Shown here piece after piece: positions 36,203-46,851 of a stretch of DNA of 64,000 nt. Under the pieces are notes generated by a model that was not told where the DNA came from, ran no database searches, and saw only the letters and a program-made list of their open reading frames with translations. Source of the stretch: Variovorax sp. CF079 (GTDB lineage: Bacteria; Pseudomonadota; Gammaproteobacteria; Burkholderiales; Burkholderiaceae_C); assembly GCF_900101545.1 (NCBI RefSeq), contig NZ_FMZU01000003.1, positions 124,001 through 188,000 on the forward strand, in the 5' to 3' direction. The translations under genes were made by a program, and so were the position numbers. Each line of letters begins with the position of its first letter. Position 1 is the stretch's first letter.

Positions 36203-36611
36203 GGGGAACCTCCTGCGGGCCAGCGACTTCGCCGACCTCAAAGGGAGTGTCTTTTGAAGGGGTGCGCGCCGTGCCCTGCCCGCTTTCGTGGCGGGACCAG
36301 CGATTTAACATAACAAGGCTTGTCGCTTAGCCGCATCCACCACGCCATCCCCGAACAGGGCCGATGGCTGAGGGCAGTGGTCATGGGGTTCTTCGGATAC
36401 CACGCGGTGCCGACGAATGCCCGGGCGCTCGGCGCGTTCCGCCACTATGTCAGTGATCTCTGGCGACGAACCATCTCCCATCAATGGCCGCGCTCACGTC
36501 CTCGAGCAGCGCGCAGGCCACTCCCCCCGACAATTCGCTGCGCGTGCACGCCGCCGGATTGCGCCTATCCTTTCACTCCTGAAGCGGAACGCAATCATTT
36601 GGAGACAAGCG
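36203..36611. other. Divergent intergenic region
   Basis: A 409-bp gap between the HTH gene (leftward) and the CoA-transferase gene (rightward). It marks the boundary between the accessory region and the catabolic cluster. Apart from the strong ribosome site at 36208-36214 (minus strand) and GGAG at 36601, I see nothing specific. Confidence 0.4.
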
Positions 36612-37907
36612 ATGGCACAAAACGAACTCTACCGTCAGAAGCGAACCAGCGCCGCAGACGCGGTTCGGCACGTTCGCAACGGTGACACCGTCATCGTCCC
36701 CACCGGCGCCGGCGAGCCGCCGACCCTCCTCACGGCGCTGTCCGAACAGCGCCGCAGCTTCCGGGATGTCAAAGTCTCCCAGATTCTGGCCGTTCGCAAG
36801 TACGACTACATCGACCCGGAAACCGTCGAGTGTGTCCGCCACGTGGCGCTCTTCTATGGCAGCGCCACGCGCGCAGGAGGCCAGGCCGGCTGGATCGATT
36901 TCATTCCAAACTATTTCAGCGAGATCCCGGCCCAGATCGAGCGCGGTCAGATCGGCGCCGAGGTGGTGTTCAGCCTCGCCTCGCCGATGGATGACGAGGG
37001 GTATTTCTCGCTGAGCATCGGCACCGACTACACCATGGCCGCCGTGGCCAAGGCCCGCGCCGTGGTGCTGGAAGTCAATCCGAACGTGCCGTATGCCTTC
37101 GGCAACTGCCGCGTCCACATCTCGCAGGTCGCGGCGCTGATCGAAAGCGAAGAGCCGGTGCTCGAAGTCGGCCTGCCCACCATCGGCCCGGTTCAGGAAG
37201 CCATCGGTAAGCATGTGGCCGACCTGATTGAGGACGGCTCCACCCTCCAGATCGGCTATGGCGGTATTCCCGATGCAGTGGTGATGCAGCTCACCAACAA
37301 GCGCGACCTCGGCATCCACACCGAGATGATCGGCGACGGCATCCTGTCGCTGGTGGAAAGCGGCACCGTCACCAGCCGCCGCAAGAACTACCTGCCGGGC
37401 AAGATCATCGCGACCTTCGCACTCGGCTCGCAGAAGCTTTATCGCTTCATGCACCGCAACCCCGCGCTGGAAATGCACCCGGTCAACTTCACCAACGACC
37501 CGATGCTGGCCGGTCAGAACGACAAGCTGGTGTCGATCAATGCGACGCTGCAGGTCGACCTGCTGGGCCAATGCGGTTCGGAAAGCCTCGGCAGCTCGCC
37601 CTACTCGGGCACCGGCGGCCAGGCCGATTTCGTGCGCGCCGCCAACCGCTCGCGCGGCGGCAAGTCCTTCATTGCGCTGCCTGCCACCGCGAAGAACGGC
37701 ACGCTCTCGCGCATTGCGCCCGTGCTCTCGCCCGGCACACATGTGACGACCAGCAAGAATGACGTCAATTACGTGGTGACTGAGTTCGGCGTGGCGCAGC
37801 TGCGCGGAAAATCAGGGAAGCAACGCGCGCAAGAGCTCATCGGCATTGCCCACCCGGCGTTCCGAGAGGAGCTCAGGAGCCAGGCGAAGGCGATGCATCT
37901 GATCTGA
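36612..37907 (+). CDS. Acetyl-CoA hydrolase / 4-hydroxybutyrate CoA-transferase family
   Basis: A 431-residue family I-type CoA-transferase that would move CoA between acetyl- or propionyl-CoA and a carboxylic acid, or hydrolyse acyl-CoA. Seen: VPTGAGEPPTLLTALSEQ near the N-terminus, the Gly-rich GYGGIPDAV loop, the active-site Glu region LLGQCGSESLG and YSGTGGQADFVRAANRSRGG. The ATG at 36612 follows GGAG by seven bases; the frame is open upstream to 36417 but that part is not family-like. It may activate the substrate or recycle CoA in the adjoining catabolic cluster. Confidence 0.85.
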   Translation: MAQNELYRQKRTSAADAVRHVRNGDTVIVPTGAGEPPTLLTALSEQRRSFRDVKVSQILAVRKYDYIDPETVECVRHVALFYGSATRAGGQAGWIDFIPNYFSEIPAQIERGQIGAEVVFSLASPMDDEGYFSLSIGTDYTMAAVAKARAVVLEVNPNVPYAFGNCRVHISQVAALIESEEPVLEVGLPTIGPVQEAIGKHVADLIEDGSTLQIGYGGIPDAVVMQLTNKRDLGIHTEMIGDGILSLVESGTVTSRRKNYLPGKIIATFALGSQKLYRFMHRNPALEMHPVNFTNDPMLAGQNDKLVSINATLQVDLLGQCGSESLGSSPYSGTGGQADFVRAANRSRGGKSFIALPATAKNGTLSRIAPVLSPGTHVTTSKNDVNYVVTEFGVAQLRGKSGKQRAQELIGIAHPAFREELRSQAKAMHLI

Positions 37908-38000
37908 TCACCGTCTCCACTCAAGGGGCGTTTGCTACGCGGCTGTTCACCAACCCTGCAGGGGTCATTTCCTTCCTGATGCCCGACGGCCGCGGCAGAT

Positions 38001-38996
38001 TCATTCCTTCAGGACGATCCTGCCGTCTTCGATGAGGCGCCCCATCTTCTCGTACTCGGCGGCCAGGAATGCGGCATACGCCTTCGAGGTGCCGCCGACG
38101 CGCTCCACCGCCACAGCCAGCATCTTCTCGCGGACCCGGTGGTCGGCCAGCACCTCATTGGTCGCCCGGTTCAGCTTGTCGATGACCGGCCCCGGCGTAC
38201 CCGCCGGCACGTTCAGCCCCACGAAGGTGTACGCCTCGTAGTCCGGGTAGCCCTCCTCGGCCACCGTCGGCACACCCGCAAGCGAGGGCGAGCGGCGCTT
38301 GCCGGTTACGGCGATCGGCTTGATCTTGCCGGCCCGGATCAGCGGCTCGGCCACCGCGATCGAGCCGAACGCCAGATCGACGTGACCCGCCATGAGGTCG
38401 GTGAACGCCGGGTTCTCGCCCTTGTAAGGCACGTGATTCAAGCGGATGCCCGCCAGCTTTTGGAAGTATTCGCCCGCCAGGTGTTGCGGACCGCCTTGCC
38501 CCGTGGTCCCATAGCTGATCTGGCCCGGCTTGCTCCGCGCCAGCTGTACCAGCTCGGGCACCGTGTTCGCCGCGAGCGTGGTGCGCGCCACCAGCACGTT
38601 GGGTACGTTGTGAACATGGATCACGGGCATGAGGTCCTTGCGCGGATCGAAACCTTGCTTCGTCAGGTGCGGCTGTATCACCTGCGGGCCGGTGGTGCAG
38701 AAGCAGACGGTGTAGCCGTCGGGTGCTGATTTAGCGACATGGTCGGTCCCTATCGAGCCGGCTGCTCCGGCCTTGTTCTCGACGATCACGACCTGGTCCA
38801 GCACCCTGCCGAGTTCCTGCCCCACGAGCCGGCCCAGCACGTCCGTCGCTCCGCCTGCGGGAAAGGGCACCACCAGGTGTATCGACCTGGCCCGGGGGTA
38901 GTCCTGCGCGCGCGACGAAATGGAGAACCCGAGCGCCAAAGCGACCATGAGCAGGGAGCTCAGAGCACGAAACAGCGTTGCAGAGAACATGGCCAT
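38001..38996 (-). CDS. Bug-family tricarboxylate-transporter solute-binding protein
   Basis: A 331-residue periplasmic binding protein. A signal peptide (MAMFSATLFRALSSLLMVAL, then ALGFSISSRAQ) is followed by the Bug hallmark IHLVVPFPAGGATDVLGR and GAAGSIGTDHVAKSAPDGYT. The membrane proteins of the transporter are not in the window, as is usual for orphan Bug genes in Burkholderiales. It lies 52 bp after the rubredoxin gene in the same direction, so it may be the last gene of the TetR-P450 operon. The likely ligand is a carboxylic acid; which one cannot be said. Confidence 0.88.
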   Translation of the reverse strand: MAMFSATLFRALSSLLMVALALGFSISSRAQDYPRARSIHLVVPFPAGGATDVLGRLVGQELGRVLDQVVIVENKAGAAGSIGTDHVAKSAPDGYTVCFCTTGPQVIQPHLTKQGFDPRKDLMPVIHVHNVPNVLVARTTLAANTVPELVQLARSKPGQISYGTTGQGGPQHLAGEYFQKLAGIRLNHVPYKGENPAFTDLMAGHVDLAFGSIAVAEPLIRAGKIKPIAVTGKRRSPSLAGVPTVAEEGYPDYEAYTFVGLNVPAGTPGPVIDKLNRATNEVLADHRVREKMLAVAVERVGGTSKAYAAFLAAEYEKMGRLIEDGRIVLKE

Positions 38997-39048
38997 CACC
39001 CGGTATTCATGATTCTGGCGCCGGTACTTCGTGGGGTCACTGGGGTCT

Positions 39049-39219
39049 TCACTCCTCGACCGGCGCGAAATCGCTCTTCGTCGCGCCGCAATCCGGGCAG
39101 CACCAGTCATCCGGCACGTCGGCCCACGCGGTGCCGGGCGCGATGTCGTGGTCGGGGTCGCCGAGAGCCTCGTCGTAGACATGCGCGCAGAAGAAGCACT
39201 GCCATTTCTTCGTGTTCAC
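39049..39219 (-). CDS. Rubredoxin
   Basis: A 56-residue iron protein that carries one electron at a time. Both CXXC motifs are present (CFFC and CPDC), with the usual DPDHDIAPGTAWADVPDDW loop between them, as in AlkG-type rubredoxins. It starts with GTG at 39219, whose GTGA overlaps the P450 stop. This suggests it serves as electron donor to that P450; a reductase is not in the window. The frame continues upstream as shadow of the P450. Confidence 0.88.
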   Translation of the reverse strand: MNTKKWQCFFCAHVYDEALGDPDHDIAPGTAWADVPDDWCCPDCGATKSDFAPVEE

Positions 39220-40433
39220 CGCGCGCGCACCTCCCAGATCAGCGGCAGCTCGAACAGCGTGGCGTTGACGCCGGCGCGCACGCCGCACTCCCTGCCCGGC
39301 TCGATCCGGAAGTCGGGAATGCGCTTCAGCCATTCCTCGAGGAAGATCTTTATCTCGGTACGTGCCAGCAGTGAGCCCGGGCAACGATGCGCGCCGTTGC
39401 CGAAGGTCGAATGGATCGGCGTGCGGCGCTGGAAGTTCACCGCCATCGGATCGTCGAACTGGCGATCGTCCACGCCGTGCAGCGTCGTCGGCATCACGAC
39501 CATGTCGCCGGCCTTCATCTCGACGCCCTTGTACTGCATGTCCTCGCGCACCATGCGGCCTTGATTGACGACCGGGAAGCGGCGCAGCAGTTCCTCCACC
39601 GCCGCCGGGATGCGATCCGGGTGTTCGATGAGCTCCCTGCGGTGCGCCGGGCTGGTGGCCAGGAAGCGCGCCGCGAAGCCCATTGCCGAGGCCACGGTGT
39701 CCAGGCCGCCGATCAACACCAGCGCCACCATGGGGATCACCTCCTCGTCGGTGATCGGCCGCCCGTCGACCTGCGCCTTGGTCAGCTGGCTGATCGCGTC
39801 CGGGCCGGGGTTCGCCCGCCGCTCCTTCACCTTCTGCGCGGCATAGCCGAAGATGTTCATGTAGCTCTGCTCGCGCTCGGCTTCACCGCTCGGGCGCACC
39901 TGCTGATCGGCCCAGGCCAGCAGTTTTTCGCGGTCTTCGACCGGCAGGTCGACCATGCGCATGAATATGCCGATGGGCAGGTGCTGGGCGAACTCGCCGA
40001 CGAACTCGCAGCGACCGCGCGGATAGAAGCCCTCGATCAGCTCGATCGCCTGCTCGCGCGCGCGCCCCGCGAGGGCCGACACCGCCTTCGGCGACAGCAG
40101 CGGGGACAGCAGCGTGCGGTACTTCGTGTGCTCCGGCGGATCGAGAAAGATCGGAGGCATCCTGTGCGTGTTGCGCTCGGCGGGCACCACGAGCTTCTGC
40201 GAGGTGAAGCGCTGCGCATCCTTGAAGATCTCGTAGATATCCTCCCCGCGCGTCGCAACCCAGTGCCCGCCATTCTTCGGCGTCCAGAAGATGTCGGGAA
40301 TGCCGGGATCGTGCAGGCGCTTCAGCGCGGCGTGATAGTCGCCATCGGCGACCTCGACGTTGTACAGGTCGAACTCGTGCACCAGCGCGGCGGGCACGTG
40401 CGGCGGGATTCGGTCGGCAACGGAATGACTCAT
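39216..40433 (-). CDS. Cytochrome P450 monooxygenase
   Basis: A 405-residue class I-type bacterial P450. Seen: I-helix LVLIGGLDTVAS, the ExxR motif EELLR and the heme-binding FGNGAHRCPGSLLAR with the cysteine ligand. Overall character resembles CYP101-like hydroxylases of terpenoids and other hydrophobic compounds. It overlaps the TetR stop and the rubredoxin start, so all are one operon. It is a candidate for the first hydroxylation of the pathway substrate. The substrate is not determined by sequence. Confidence 0.9.
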   Translation of the reverse strand: MSHSVADRIPPHVPAALVHEFDLYNVEVADGDYHAALKRLHDPGIPDIFWTPKNGGHWVATRGEDIYEIFKDAQRFTSQKLVVPAERNTHRMPPIFLDPPEHTKYRTLLSPLLSPKAVSALAGRAREQAIELIEGFYPRGRCEFVGEFAQHLPIGIFMRMVDLPVEDREKLLAWADQQVRPSGEAEREQSYMNIFGYAAQKVKERRANPGPDAISQLTKAQVDGRPITDEEVIPMVALVLIGGLDTVASAMGFAARFLATSPAHRRELIEHPDRIPAAVEELLRRFPVVNQGRMVREDMQYKGVEMKAGDMVVMPTTLHGVDDRQFDDPMAVNFQRRTPIHSTFGNGAHRCPGSLLARTEIKIFLEEWLKRIPDFRIEPGRECGVRAGVNATLFELPLIWEVRAR

Positions 40434-41101
40434 GTCGGGGACCTCTTGGGCGAAGTGCGGGCCTTGCGGCTCGTGGGGCGGGATGCGCGTGCCGGGCCGG
40501 CGATCGCCAGCAGCCCGCGCAGGTAGAGCAGGAACATGTCGCCGGCGTAGGCGGGGTTGCCGCGCTGCGCGCCGTGGCCGCTCTGCAGCGCCAACGAAGC
40601 GCCGAAGGACAGGGCCGCCGCGGCGAGCGCTTCGGGCGCAGCCGGCGGCTCCTTGCCGGCCTTCTCGAACATGGCCGCGAAAACGCGTGCGACGTGCCGG
40701 TGGTGGGCGGTGATGAAGGCGTGATAGTGGACGGCGAAGCCCGGATTGCGCTCGGCATGCAAGGTCAGCTCGATCCACAGCAAACCACTGTCGCCGTCCC
40801 GTCGGGAACGTCGGAAGCGCGCCAGGAACCCTTGCAGCACGGCCTCCGCGTCCTGCGCCTCGGCGACCACCCTGCCCCACTCGGTGGCTTCGCGTTCGAG
40901 CCATTCGCTCATCAGCTCGAGCAGCATGTCTTCCTTGGTGGTGTAGTTCGCATAGAAGGCACCCCGGCTCAGGCCCGCGGCCTGACTGATGCCATCTACA
41001 GACGCCGCACCGACGCCCTGGTCGGCGAACGCCCTGGTGGCGGATCTGCGCAGGCGGGCCTTAGTGACCTCGCGCTTCTCTTCACGGCTCAACGCTTGCA
41101 T
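40430..41101 (-). CDS. TetR-family regulator
   Basis: A 223-residue repressor. HTH at residues 30-60: VDGISQAAGLSRGAFYANYT, TKEDML. The C-terminal ligand-binding half is helical and variable. AAGGAG six bases upstream of the ATG at 41101 decides the start (an in-frame TTG lies at 41116). It heads the P450-rubredoxin operon and faces an acyl-CoA dehydrogenase gene across 157 bp, so it probably controls both and itself. Confidence 0.88.
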   Translation of the reverse strand: MQALSREEKREVTKARLRRSATRAFADQGVGAASVDGISQAAGLSRGAFYANYTTKEDMLLELMSEWLEREATEWGRVVAEAQDAEAVLQGFLARFRRSRRDGDSGLLWIELTLHAERNPGFAVHYHAFITAHHRHVARVFAAMFEKAGKEPPAAPEALAAAALSFGASLALQSGHGAQRGNPAYAGDMFLLYLRGLLAIAGPARASRPTSRKARTSPKRSPT

Positions 41102-41258
41102 GAATGTCTCCTTCAAATACAGTTATGTATTCTAATTTTCGCTCGATGTTCTGATATTGGTACACACCCTAGGCAAGGTGTTTCATTCGTCACGCTTCTT
41201 GACGTTCTTGCGTCGGACGTTCAGAATTGCGCACTATGTTCACATATTAGACCGACCA
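41102..41258. promoter_or_regulatory. Divergent promoter region of TetR-P450 operon and acyl-CoA dehydrogenase operon
   Basis: A 157-bp AT-richer stretch between two divergent operons. Half-sites resembling GAACAT occur in CGATGTTCTGATA (about 41142-41154) and TATGTTCACATA (about 41235-41246, itself an imperfect palindrome). It is the expected target of the TetR regulator. Confidence 0.4.
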
Positions 41259-42428
41259 GTGTCCTCCACAAGCTACGACCTGAGCGACGACCAGAAGGCC
41301 ATCCAGGACCTGATCCGGCGCGTGGCGCGCGACAAGGTGGCGCCGCGCGCCGACGAGATCGATCGCACGGCCGAGTACCCGCACGACATGTTCGAGCTGC
41401 TCAAGGGGCTGGGCCTGTTCGCGCTGCCCTTCCCCGCCGAATACGGCGGCACCGGCAGCACGCTGTCGGCCTGCGTCGCGGTCGAGGAATTCGGGCGCGT
41501 GTGCTACAACACCGGCTACCTGCTCGTCGTGCAGTGGACGCCGTTCGGCGCGATCCTTGCGGGCGGCACCGAGGCGCAAAAGCAGCGCCTGCTGCCGGGC
41601 CTGGCAAGCGGCGAGTTGCGCGGCGCGCTGTCGCTGACCGAGCCGCAGAGCGGTTCCGACGTCTCCGGCATCAAGACCACCGCGCGCCGCACGGCCGACG
41701 GCTATGTGTTAAACGGTGCGAAGATCTGGTGCACCAACGCCGACATCGCCGACTTCATCCTGGTCGCCGCGAAGACGCAGGACGAAGCCGGGCAGCCGCT
41801 CGGCATCAACCTGTTCGTCGTCGATCGCGGCACGCCCGGCCTGACGGTGGGCCGCAAGGAAGACAAGATGGGCGCCCGCGGCGTGCCGTCGTGCCCGCTC
41901 TTCTTCGACGCGGCGAAGCTCCCGGCGGAGAGCCGCCTGGGCCCCGAGGGCGGCGAAGGCTTTAAGGTCGCCATGGAGGCGCTCAACACCAGCCGCCCGA
42001 TCGTCGCAGCGCGTGCCGTCGGCATCGCGCAGGGCGCGATCGACCACGCCGTCCGATACATCCAGGAGCGGCGCGCCTTCGGCCAGGCGATCAGCGACTT
42101 TCAGGGCGTGCGCTGGATGCTTGCCGACATGGTGATGCAGACCGAAGCGGCGCGCCAGCTGGTCTACCGCACCGCCGCCATGGTCGACGCCGGCGTCACA
42201 GGTCGGGCGCTGGCGCCGATGGCGGCGATGGCCAAGTGCGTCGCGTCCGATGTCGCGATGAAGGTCGCCACTGATGCGGTGCAGCTCTTCGGCGCCGCCG
42301 GCGTGTCGGCCGAGTACCCGATCAACCGCTACTTCCGCGATGCGAAGGTGGTGCAGATCATCGAAGGGACGAACCAGATCCAGCGCAACATCATCGCCAA
42401 CAGCCTCCTCGGGAAGGCCGGCCGATGA
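41259..42428 (+). CDS. Acyl-CoA dehydrogenase (conventional, homotetramer type)
   Basis: A 389-residue FAD enzyme that introduces the alpha-beta double bond. It has the complete fold: GALSLTEPQSGSDVSGIKTT, YIQERRAFGQAISDFQ, and the C-terminal VVQIIEGTNQIQRNIIANSL. Both the QLFGAAGV and EGTNQIQRN parts are present in one chain, unlike the paired enzymes nearby. Start taken as GTG at 41259, since upstream residues are not family-like and no ATG is in frame. It overlaps the racemase gene by 4 bp. Confidence 0.88.
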   Translation: MSSTSYDLSDDQKAIQDLIRRVARDKVAPRADEIDRTAEYPHDMFELLKGLGLFALPFPAEYGGTGSTLSACVAVEEFGRVCYNTGYLLVVQWTPFGAILAGGTEAQKQRLLPGLASGELRGALSLTEPQSGSDVSGIKTTARRTADGYVLNGAKIWCTNADIADFILVAAKTQDEAGQPLGINLFVVDRGTPGLTVGRKEDKMGARGVPSCPLFFDAAKLPAESRLGPEGGEGFKVAMEALNTSRPIVAARAVGIAQGAIDHAVRYIQERRAFGQAISDFQGVRWMLADMVMQTEAARQLVYRTAAMVDAGVTGRALAPMAAMAKCVASDVAMKVATDAVQLFGAAGVSAEYPINRYFRDAKVVQIIEGTNQIQRNIIANSLLGKAGR

Positions 42429-43570
42429 CGGGACCGCTGGCCGGCCTGAAGGTCGTCGAGCTGGCTGGCATCGGCCCGGGCCCGATGTGCGCGATGCTGC
42501 TTGCCGACCTCGGCGCCACCGTGATCCGCGTCGACCGCAAGCAGCCAGTGAAGCTGGGGCTCGAGCGGCCGCTCAAGTTCAACACGCTGCTGCGCAACCG
42601 CGGGTCGATCGCGCTCGACCTGAAGCAAGCGGCCGCGGTGGAGGTCGTGCTCGGGCTGGTCGAGCAGGCTGATGCGCTGATCGAAGGTTTCCGCCCCGGC
42701 GTCACCGAGCGCCTCGGCCTGGGGCCCGACGTCTGCCTCGCGCGCAATCCGCGCCTGGCCTACGGGCGCCTGACCGGCTGGGGCCAAAGCGGGCCGCTGG
42801 CGCAGGTGGCGGGGCACGACATCAACTACCTTGCCATCACCGGCATCCTGGAGGCGATCGGCCGCGAAGGCCAGCCGCCGTCGATCCCGCTGAACCTGCT
42901 CGGCGACTATGCGGGCGGATCGCTGTACATGGCCGTCGGCCTGCTCGCCGCGATCCTGGACGCGCGCCGCACCGGCCAGGGCCAGGTCGTCGACGCAGCG
43001 GTTGTCGACGGCGCCGTGCACCTGGCGACGACCTTCCACGGCATGGTCGCGGGCGGTATCTGGCGCGAAGGCCGCGGCGGCAACCTGACCGACGGCGGCT
43101 CGCATTTCTATGACTGCTACGAGTGCGCCGACGGCCGCTGGATCGCTGTCGGGCCGATCGAGGAGAAGTTCTTCGCCGAGCTGCTCGCCCGGCTGGAGAT
43201 CGACGCCTCGAAGCTCGGCCCGCAGATGTCGCGCGAGCACTGGAAGCCCGCCAAAGAGCTGCTCGCCGCCACGTTCAAGAAGCGCACGCGCGACGACTGG
43301 GCGGCGCGCCTCGAGCAGACCGACGCCTGCGTGTCGCCGGTGCTGAGCTTCGCCGAGGCAGCGCGGCATCCGCACCTGAAGGCGCGCGGCAGCCTGGTCG
43401 AGATCGACGGCATCGTGCAGTCCGCGTCTGCGCCGCGCTTCTCCCGCAGCACGCCCGCCATTCCGACGCCGCCGCAGCCGGTCACGCCGGGGAACACCGA
43501 CCGGGCCTTGTCGCGCTGGTTCTCCCAGGAGAAGATCGCGGCACTGCGACGCGACGGCGTCATTGATTAG
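42425..43570 (+). CDS. Alpha-methylacyl-CoA racemase-like CoA-transferase family III
   Basis: A 381-residue CaiB/BaiF-family protein. The pattern fits the AMACR branch: VELAGIGPGPMCAMLLADLG at the start, AGHDINYLAITG with the catalytic His, and NLLGDYAGGSLYMAVGLL with the catalytic Asp. AMACR turns (2R)-methylacyl-CoA into the (2S) form that acyl-CoA dehydrogenases accept. Its presence suggests a methyl-branched chain in the substrate. The start overlaps the dehydrogenase stop (ATGA). Confidence 0.78.
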   Translation: MTGPLAGLKVVELAGIGPGPMCAMLLADLGATVIRVDRKQPVKLGLERPLKFNTLLRNRGSIALDLKQAAAVEVVLGLVEQADALIEGFRPGVTERLGLGPDVCLARNPRLAYGRLTGWGQSGPLAQVAGHDINYLAITGILEAIGREGQPPSIPLNLLGDYAGGSLYMAVGLLAAILDARRTGQGQVVDAAVVDGAVHLATTFHGMVAGGIWREGRGGNLTDGGSHFYDCYECADGRWIAVGPIEEKFFAELLARLEIDASKLGPQMSREHWKPAKELLAATFKKRTRDDWAARLEQTDACVSPVLSFAEAARHPHLKARGSLVEIDGIVQSASAPRFSRSTPAIPTPPQPVTPGNTDRALSRWFSQEKIAALRRDGVID

Positions 43571-43592
43571 GGTCTGTTGACCTGGACACCCC

Positions 43593-44795
<1,203 letters not shown>

Positions 44796-44801
44796 CCAAC
44801 C

Positions 44802-45944
44802 ATGGATTTCGACCTCACCGATGAGCAGCGCATGCTGCAGGACAGCCTGCAGCGGCTTTTGGCCGAACGCTGCGGCTTCGAACAGCGCCTCGCCTGCCGC
44901 GACGAGCCCGCCGGCTACAGCCGCGAGTTGTGGTCACGCTATGCAGAGATGGGCCTGCTCGGCCTGCCCTTCGCCGAAGGCGACGGCGGCCTCGGCGGCG
45001 GCCCCGTCGAGACCCTGATCGTGATGCAGGCCCTCGGCCGTGCGCTCGCGCTCGAGCCCTACCTCCCGACAGTGGTGCTGTGTGGCGCCTTGCTGCGCCA
45101 GGCCGGCTCGGCCGCGCAGCGGGATGCGCAGGTGGGCGCGATCGTCGCCGGCGAGCGCACGCTGGCCTTCGCCTCTGCCGAAGCCCAGTCGCGCTACGAC
45201 CTGGCCGACGTGGCAACGCGGGCCGAGCGCGAGGGCGATGGCTGGCGGCTCTGCGGCACGAAACGGTTCGTGCTGGCCGGCGACAGCGCCGACCTGCTGA
45301 TCGTCTCGGCCCGCACGAACGGCGACTCGCGCGAGTGCGACGGCGTGTCGCTGTTTCTCGTCGACCCGGGCGCCGCCGGTGTCACGCGCCGCGGCTACCG
45401 CACGCAGGACCACCAGCGCGCCGCCGACATCTGCTTCGATGCAGCGCACGTGGGTGCCGACGCCTTGCTCGGCCCCGAGGGCGCCGCACTGCCGCTGATC
45501 GAGCACGCGATCGATACCGCCACGGCCGCGCTGTGCGCCGAAGCGGTCGGCGCGATGGAGCGGGTGCACGAGATCACCGTCGAGTACCTGAAGGTGCGCA
45601 AGCAGTTCGGCGTCGCCATCGGCAGCTTCCAGGCGCTGCAGCACCGTGCGGTAGACATGCTGGTCGCCGTCGAGCAGGCGCGCAGCATGGCCTTCTATGC
45701 AGCGATGATGTGCGGCGAGCCCGACCCCGCAGCGCGCGGCCGCGCGATCTCCGCCGCCAAGGTGCAGATCAACAAGAGCGCGCGCTTCGTCGGGCAGGAG
45801 GCGATCCAGCTGCACGGCGGCATCGGCATGACCGAGGAATGCCAGGCCGGACACTACTTCCGGCGGCTGTCGGTGATCGAGATGCTGTTCGGCGACACCG
45901 CACACCATCTGCGGCGGGTGGCGGCCGCAGGCGCAATGAGCTAG
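44802..45944 (+). CDS. Acyl-CoA dehydrogenase, small subunit of a heteromeric pair
   Basis: A 380-residue partner of the preceding enzyme (PimD-like). It carries EYLKVRKQFGVAIGSFQALQ and IQLHGGIGMTEE, but ends without an EGTxEIQRN-type segment. It meets the IclR gene tail to tail with a 4-bp overlap. This division of motifs is the mark of heterotetrameric dehydrogenases. Confidence 0.87.
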   Translation: MDFDLTDEQRMLQDSLQRLLAERCGFEQRLACRDEPAGYSRELWSRYAEMGLLGLPFAEGDGGLGGGPVETLIVMQALGRALALEPYLPTVVLCGALLRQAGSAAQRDAQVGAIVAGERTLAFASAEAQSRYDLADVATRAEREGDGWRLCGTKRFVLAGDSADLLIVSARTNGDSRECDGVSLFLVDPGAAGVTRRGYRTQDHQRAADICFDAAHVGADALLGPEGAALPLIEHAIDTATAALCAEAVGAMERVHEITVEYLKVRKQFGVAIGSFQALQHRAVDMLVAVEQARSMAFYAAMMCGEPDPAARGRAISAAKVQINKSARFVGQEAIQLHGGIGMTEECQAGHYFRRLSVIEMLFGDTAHHLRRVAAAGAMS

Positions 45945-46843
45945 GCCGCTCGCGCCTCGATGCCGCCGACCACGCCAGACGCCTTCGCCGCGACTTCCTT
46001 GACCGCGGCCTTCAGCTGATCGAGCTCGTTGCGGAAGCGATCCGACGGTCCGGCGATGTTCAGTGAGGCGATACAGTTGCCGTCACCATCGAACACCGGC
46101 GCGGCCACGGCGGCCAGCCCGACCATGTAATTGTCCACCGAGGTCGACACGCCTTCGGCGCGGATCCGGTCGAGCTCGCGCGAGAGCGACGCGCGCGTGA
46201 GCGGAATCGCCGTCCTGACCTTGAACTGCACCGACGACAGGTAGGCATCGCGCCAACGCTTCTCGGTATAGGCGAGCAGCAGGCGCCCGGCGGAGCTGGC
46301 ATAGAGCGGCCGCGTGGTCCCCACCGGAATTTGGTAGCGCACCGGGTGCGGGCTGTCGATGACCTCGACATAGGTCAGCACCTCGGCATCGCGGTTCAGC
46401 ACACCCAGCAGCACGGATTCGCCGGTGCGCTGGCAGAGCTCCTCCATGAACGGCCGGATCATCTTCGGGAAATTCCAGGCCGACATCACGCTCGCGGCCA
46501 GCCGGAAGATCGATGGCCCCAGCCGGTACTGGCCGGCGCTGTGGATCAGGTAGCCCTCGGCGACCAGCGGGCGCAGCAGGTTCAGCAGGCTGCTCTTGGG
46601 GGACTCGAGCGTGACGTTGAGCTCGGCCAGCGACATGCCGTCGGGCGTCATCGACAACACGTCGAACAGGCCGAGCAGTCGCGTGAGCGAGCGTGGGCCG
46701 GTGACATCGCGATCCGCGGGGAGGCTTGTGTTGTTGTCTTCGACGATTTTCTTGGTGACCATTGAATCCCCGTGCAGGCTGGACGGGCCGCTCAGTTCGG
46801 TCGGGCCTGTCAGGCTGGCAATGCTACCCGAGCTCGGTTCCAT
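45941..46843 (-). CDS. IclR-family regulator
   Basis: A 300-residue regulator with an N-terminal winged HTH (SLAELNVTLESPKSSLLNLL followed by RPLVAEGYL) and the IclR ligand domain (RYQIPVGTTRPLYASSAGRL, MVGLAAVAAPVFDGDGN). The first about 27 residues are Ser/Gly-rich. The ATG at 46843 has AGAGG five bases upstream and lies 8 bp after the etfA stop; an ATG at 46762 is a possible internal start. It is transcribed behind etfBA and probably controls this branch in response to an acid or CoA-ester. Confidence 0.87.
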   Translation of the reverse strand: MEPSSGSIASLTGPTELSGPSSLHGDSMVTKKIVEDNNTSLPADRDVTGPRSLTRLLGLFDVLSMTPDGMSLAELNVTLESPKSSLLNLLRPLVAEGYLIHSAGQYRLGPSIFRLAASVMSAWNFPKMIRPFMEELCQRTGESVLLGVLNRDAEVLTYVEVIDSPHPVRYQIPVGTTRPLYASSAGRLLLAYTEKRWRDAYLSSVQFKVRTAIPLTRASLSRELDRIRAEGVSTSVDNYMVGLAAVAAPVFDGDGNCIASLNIAGPSDRFRNELDQLKAAVKEVAAKASGVVGGIEARAA

Positions 46844-46851
46844 CGCAGCCT

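Noticed and set aside
36573..37742. 389-codon minus-strand ORF
   Set aside because: Antisense to the CoA-transferase gene.
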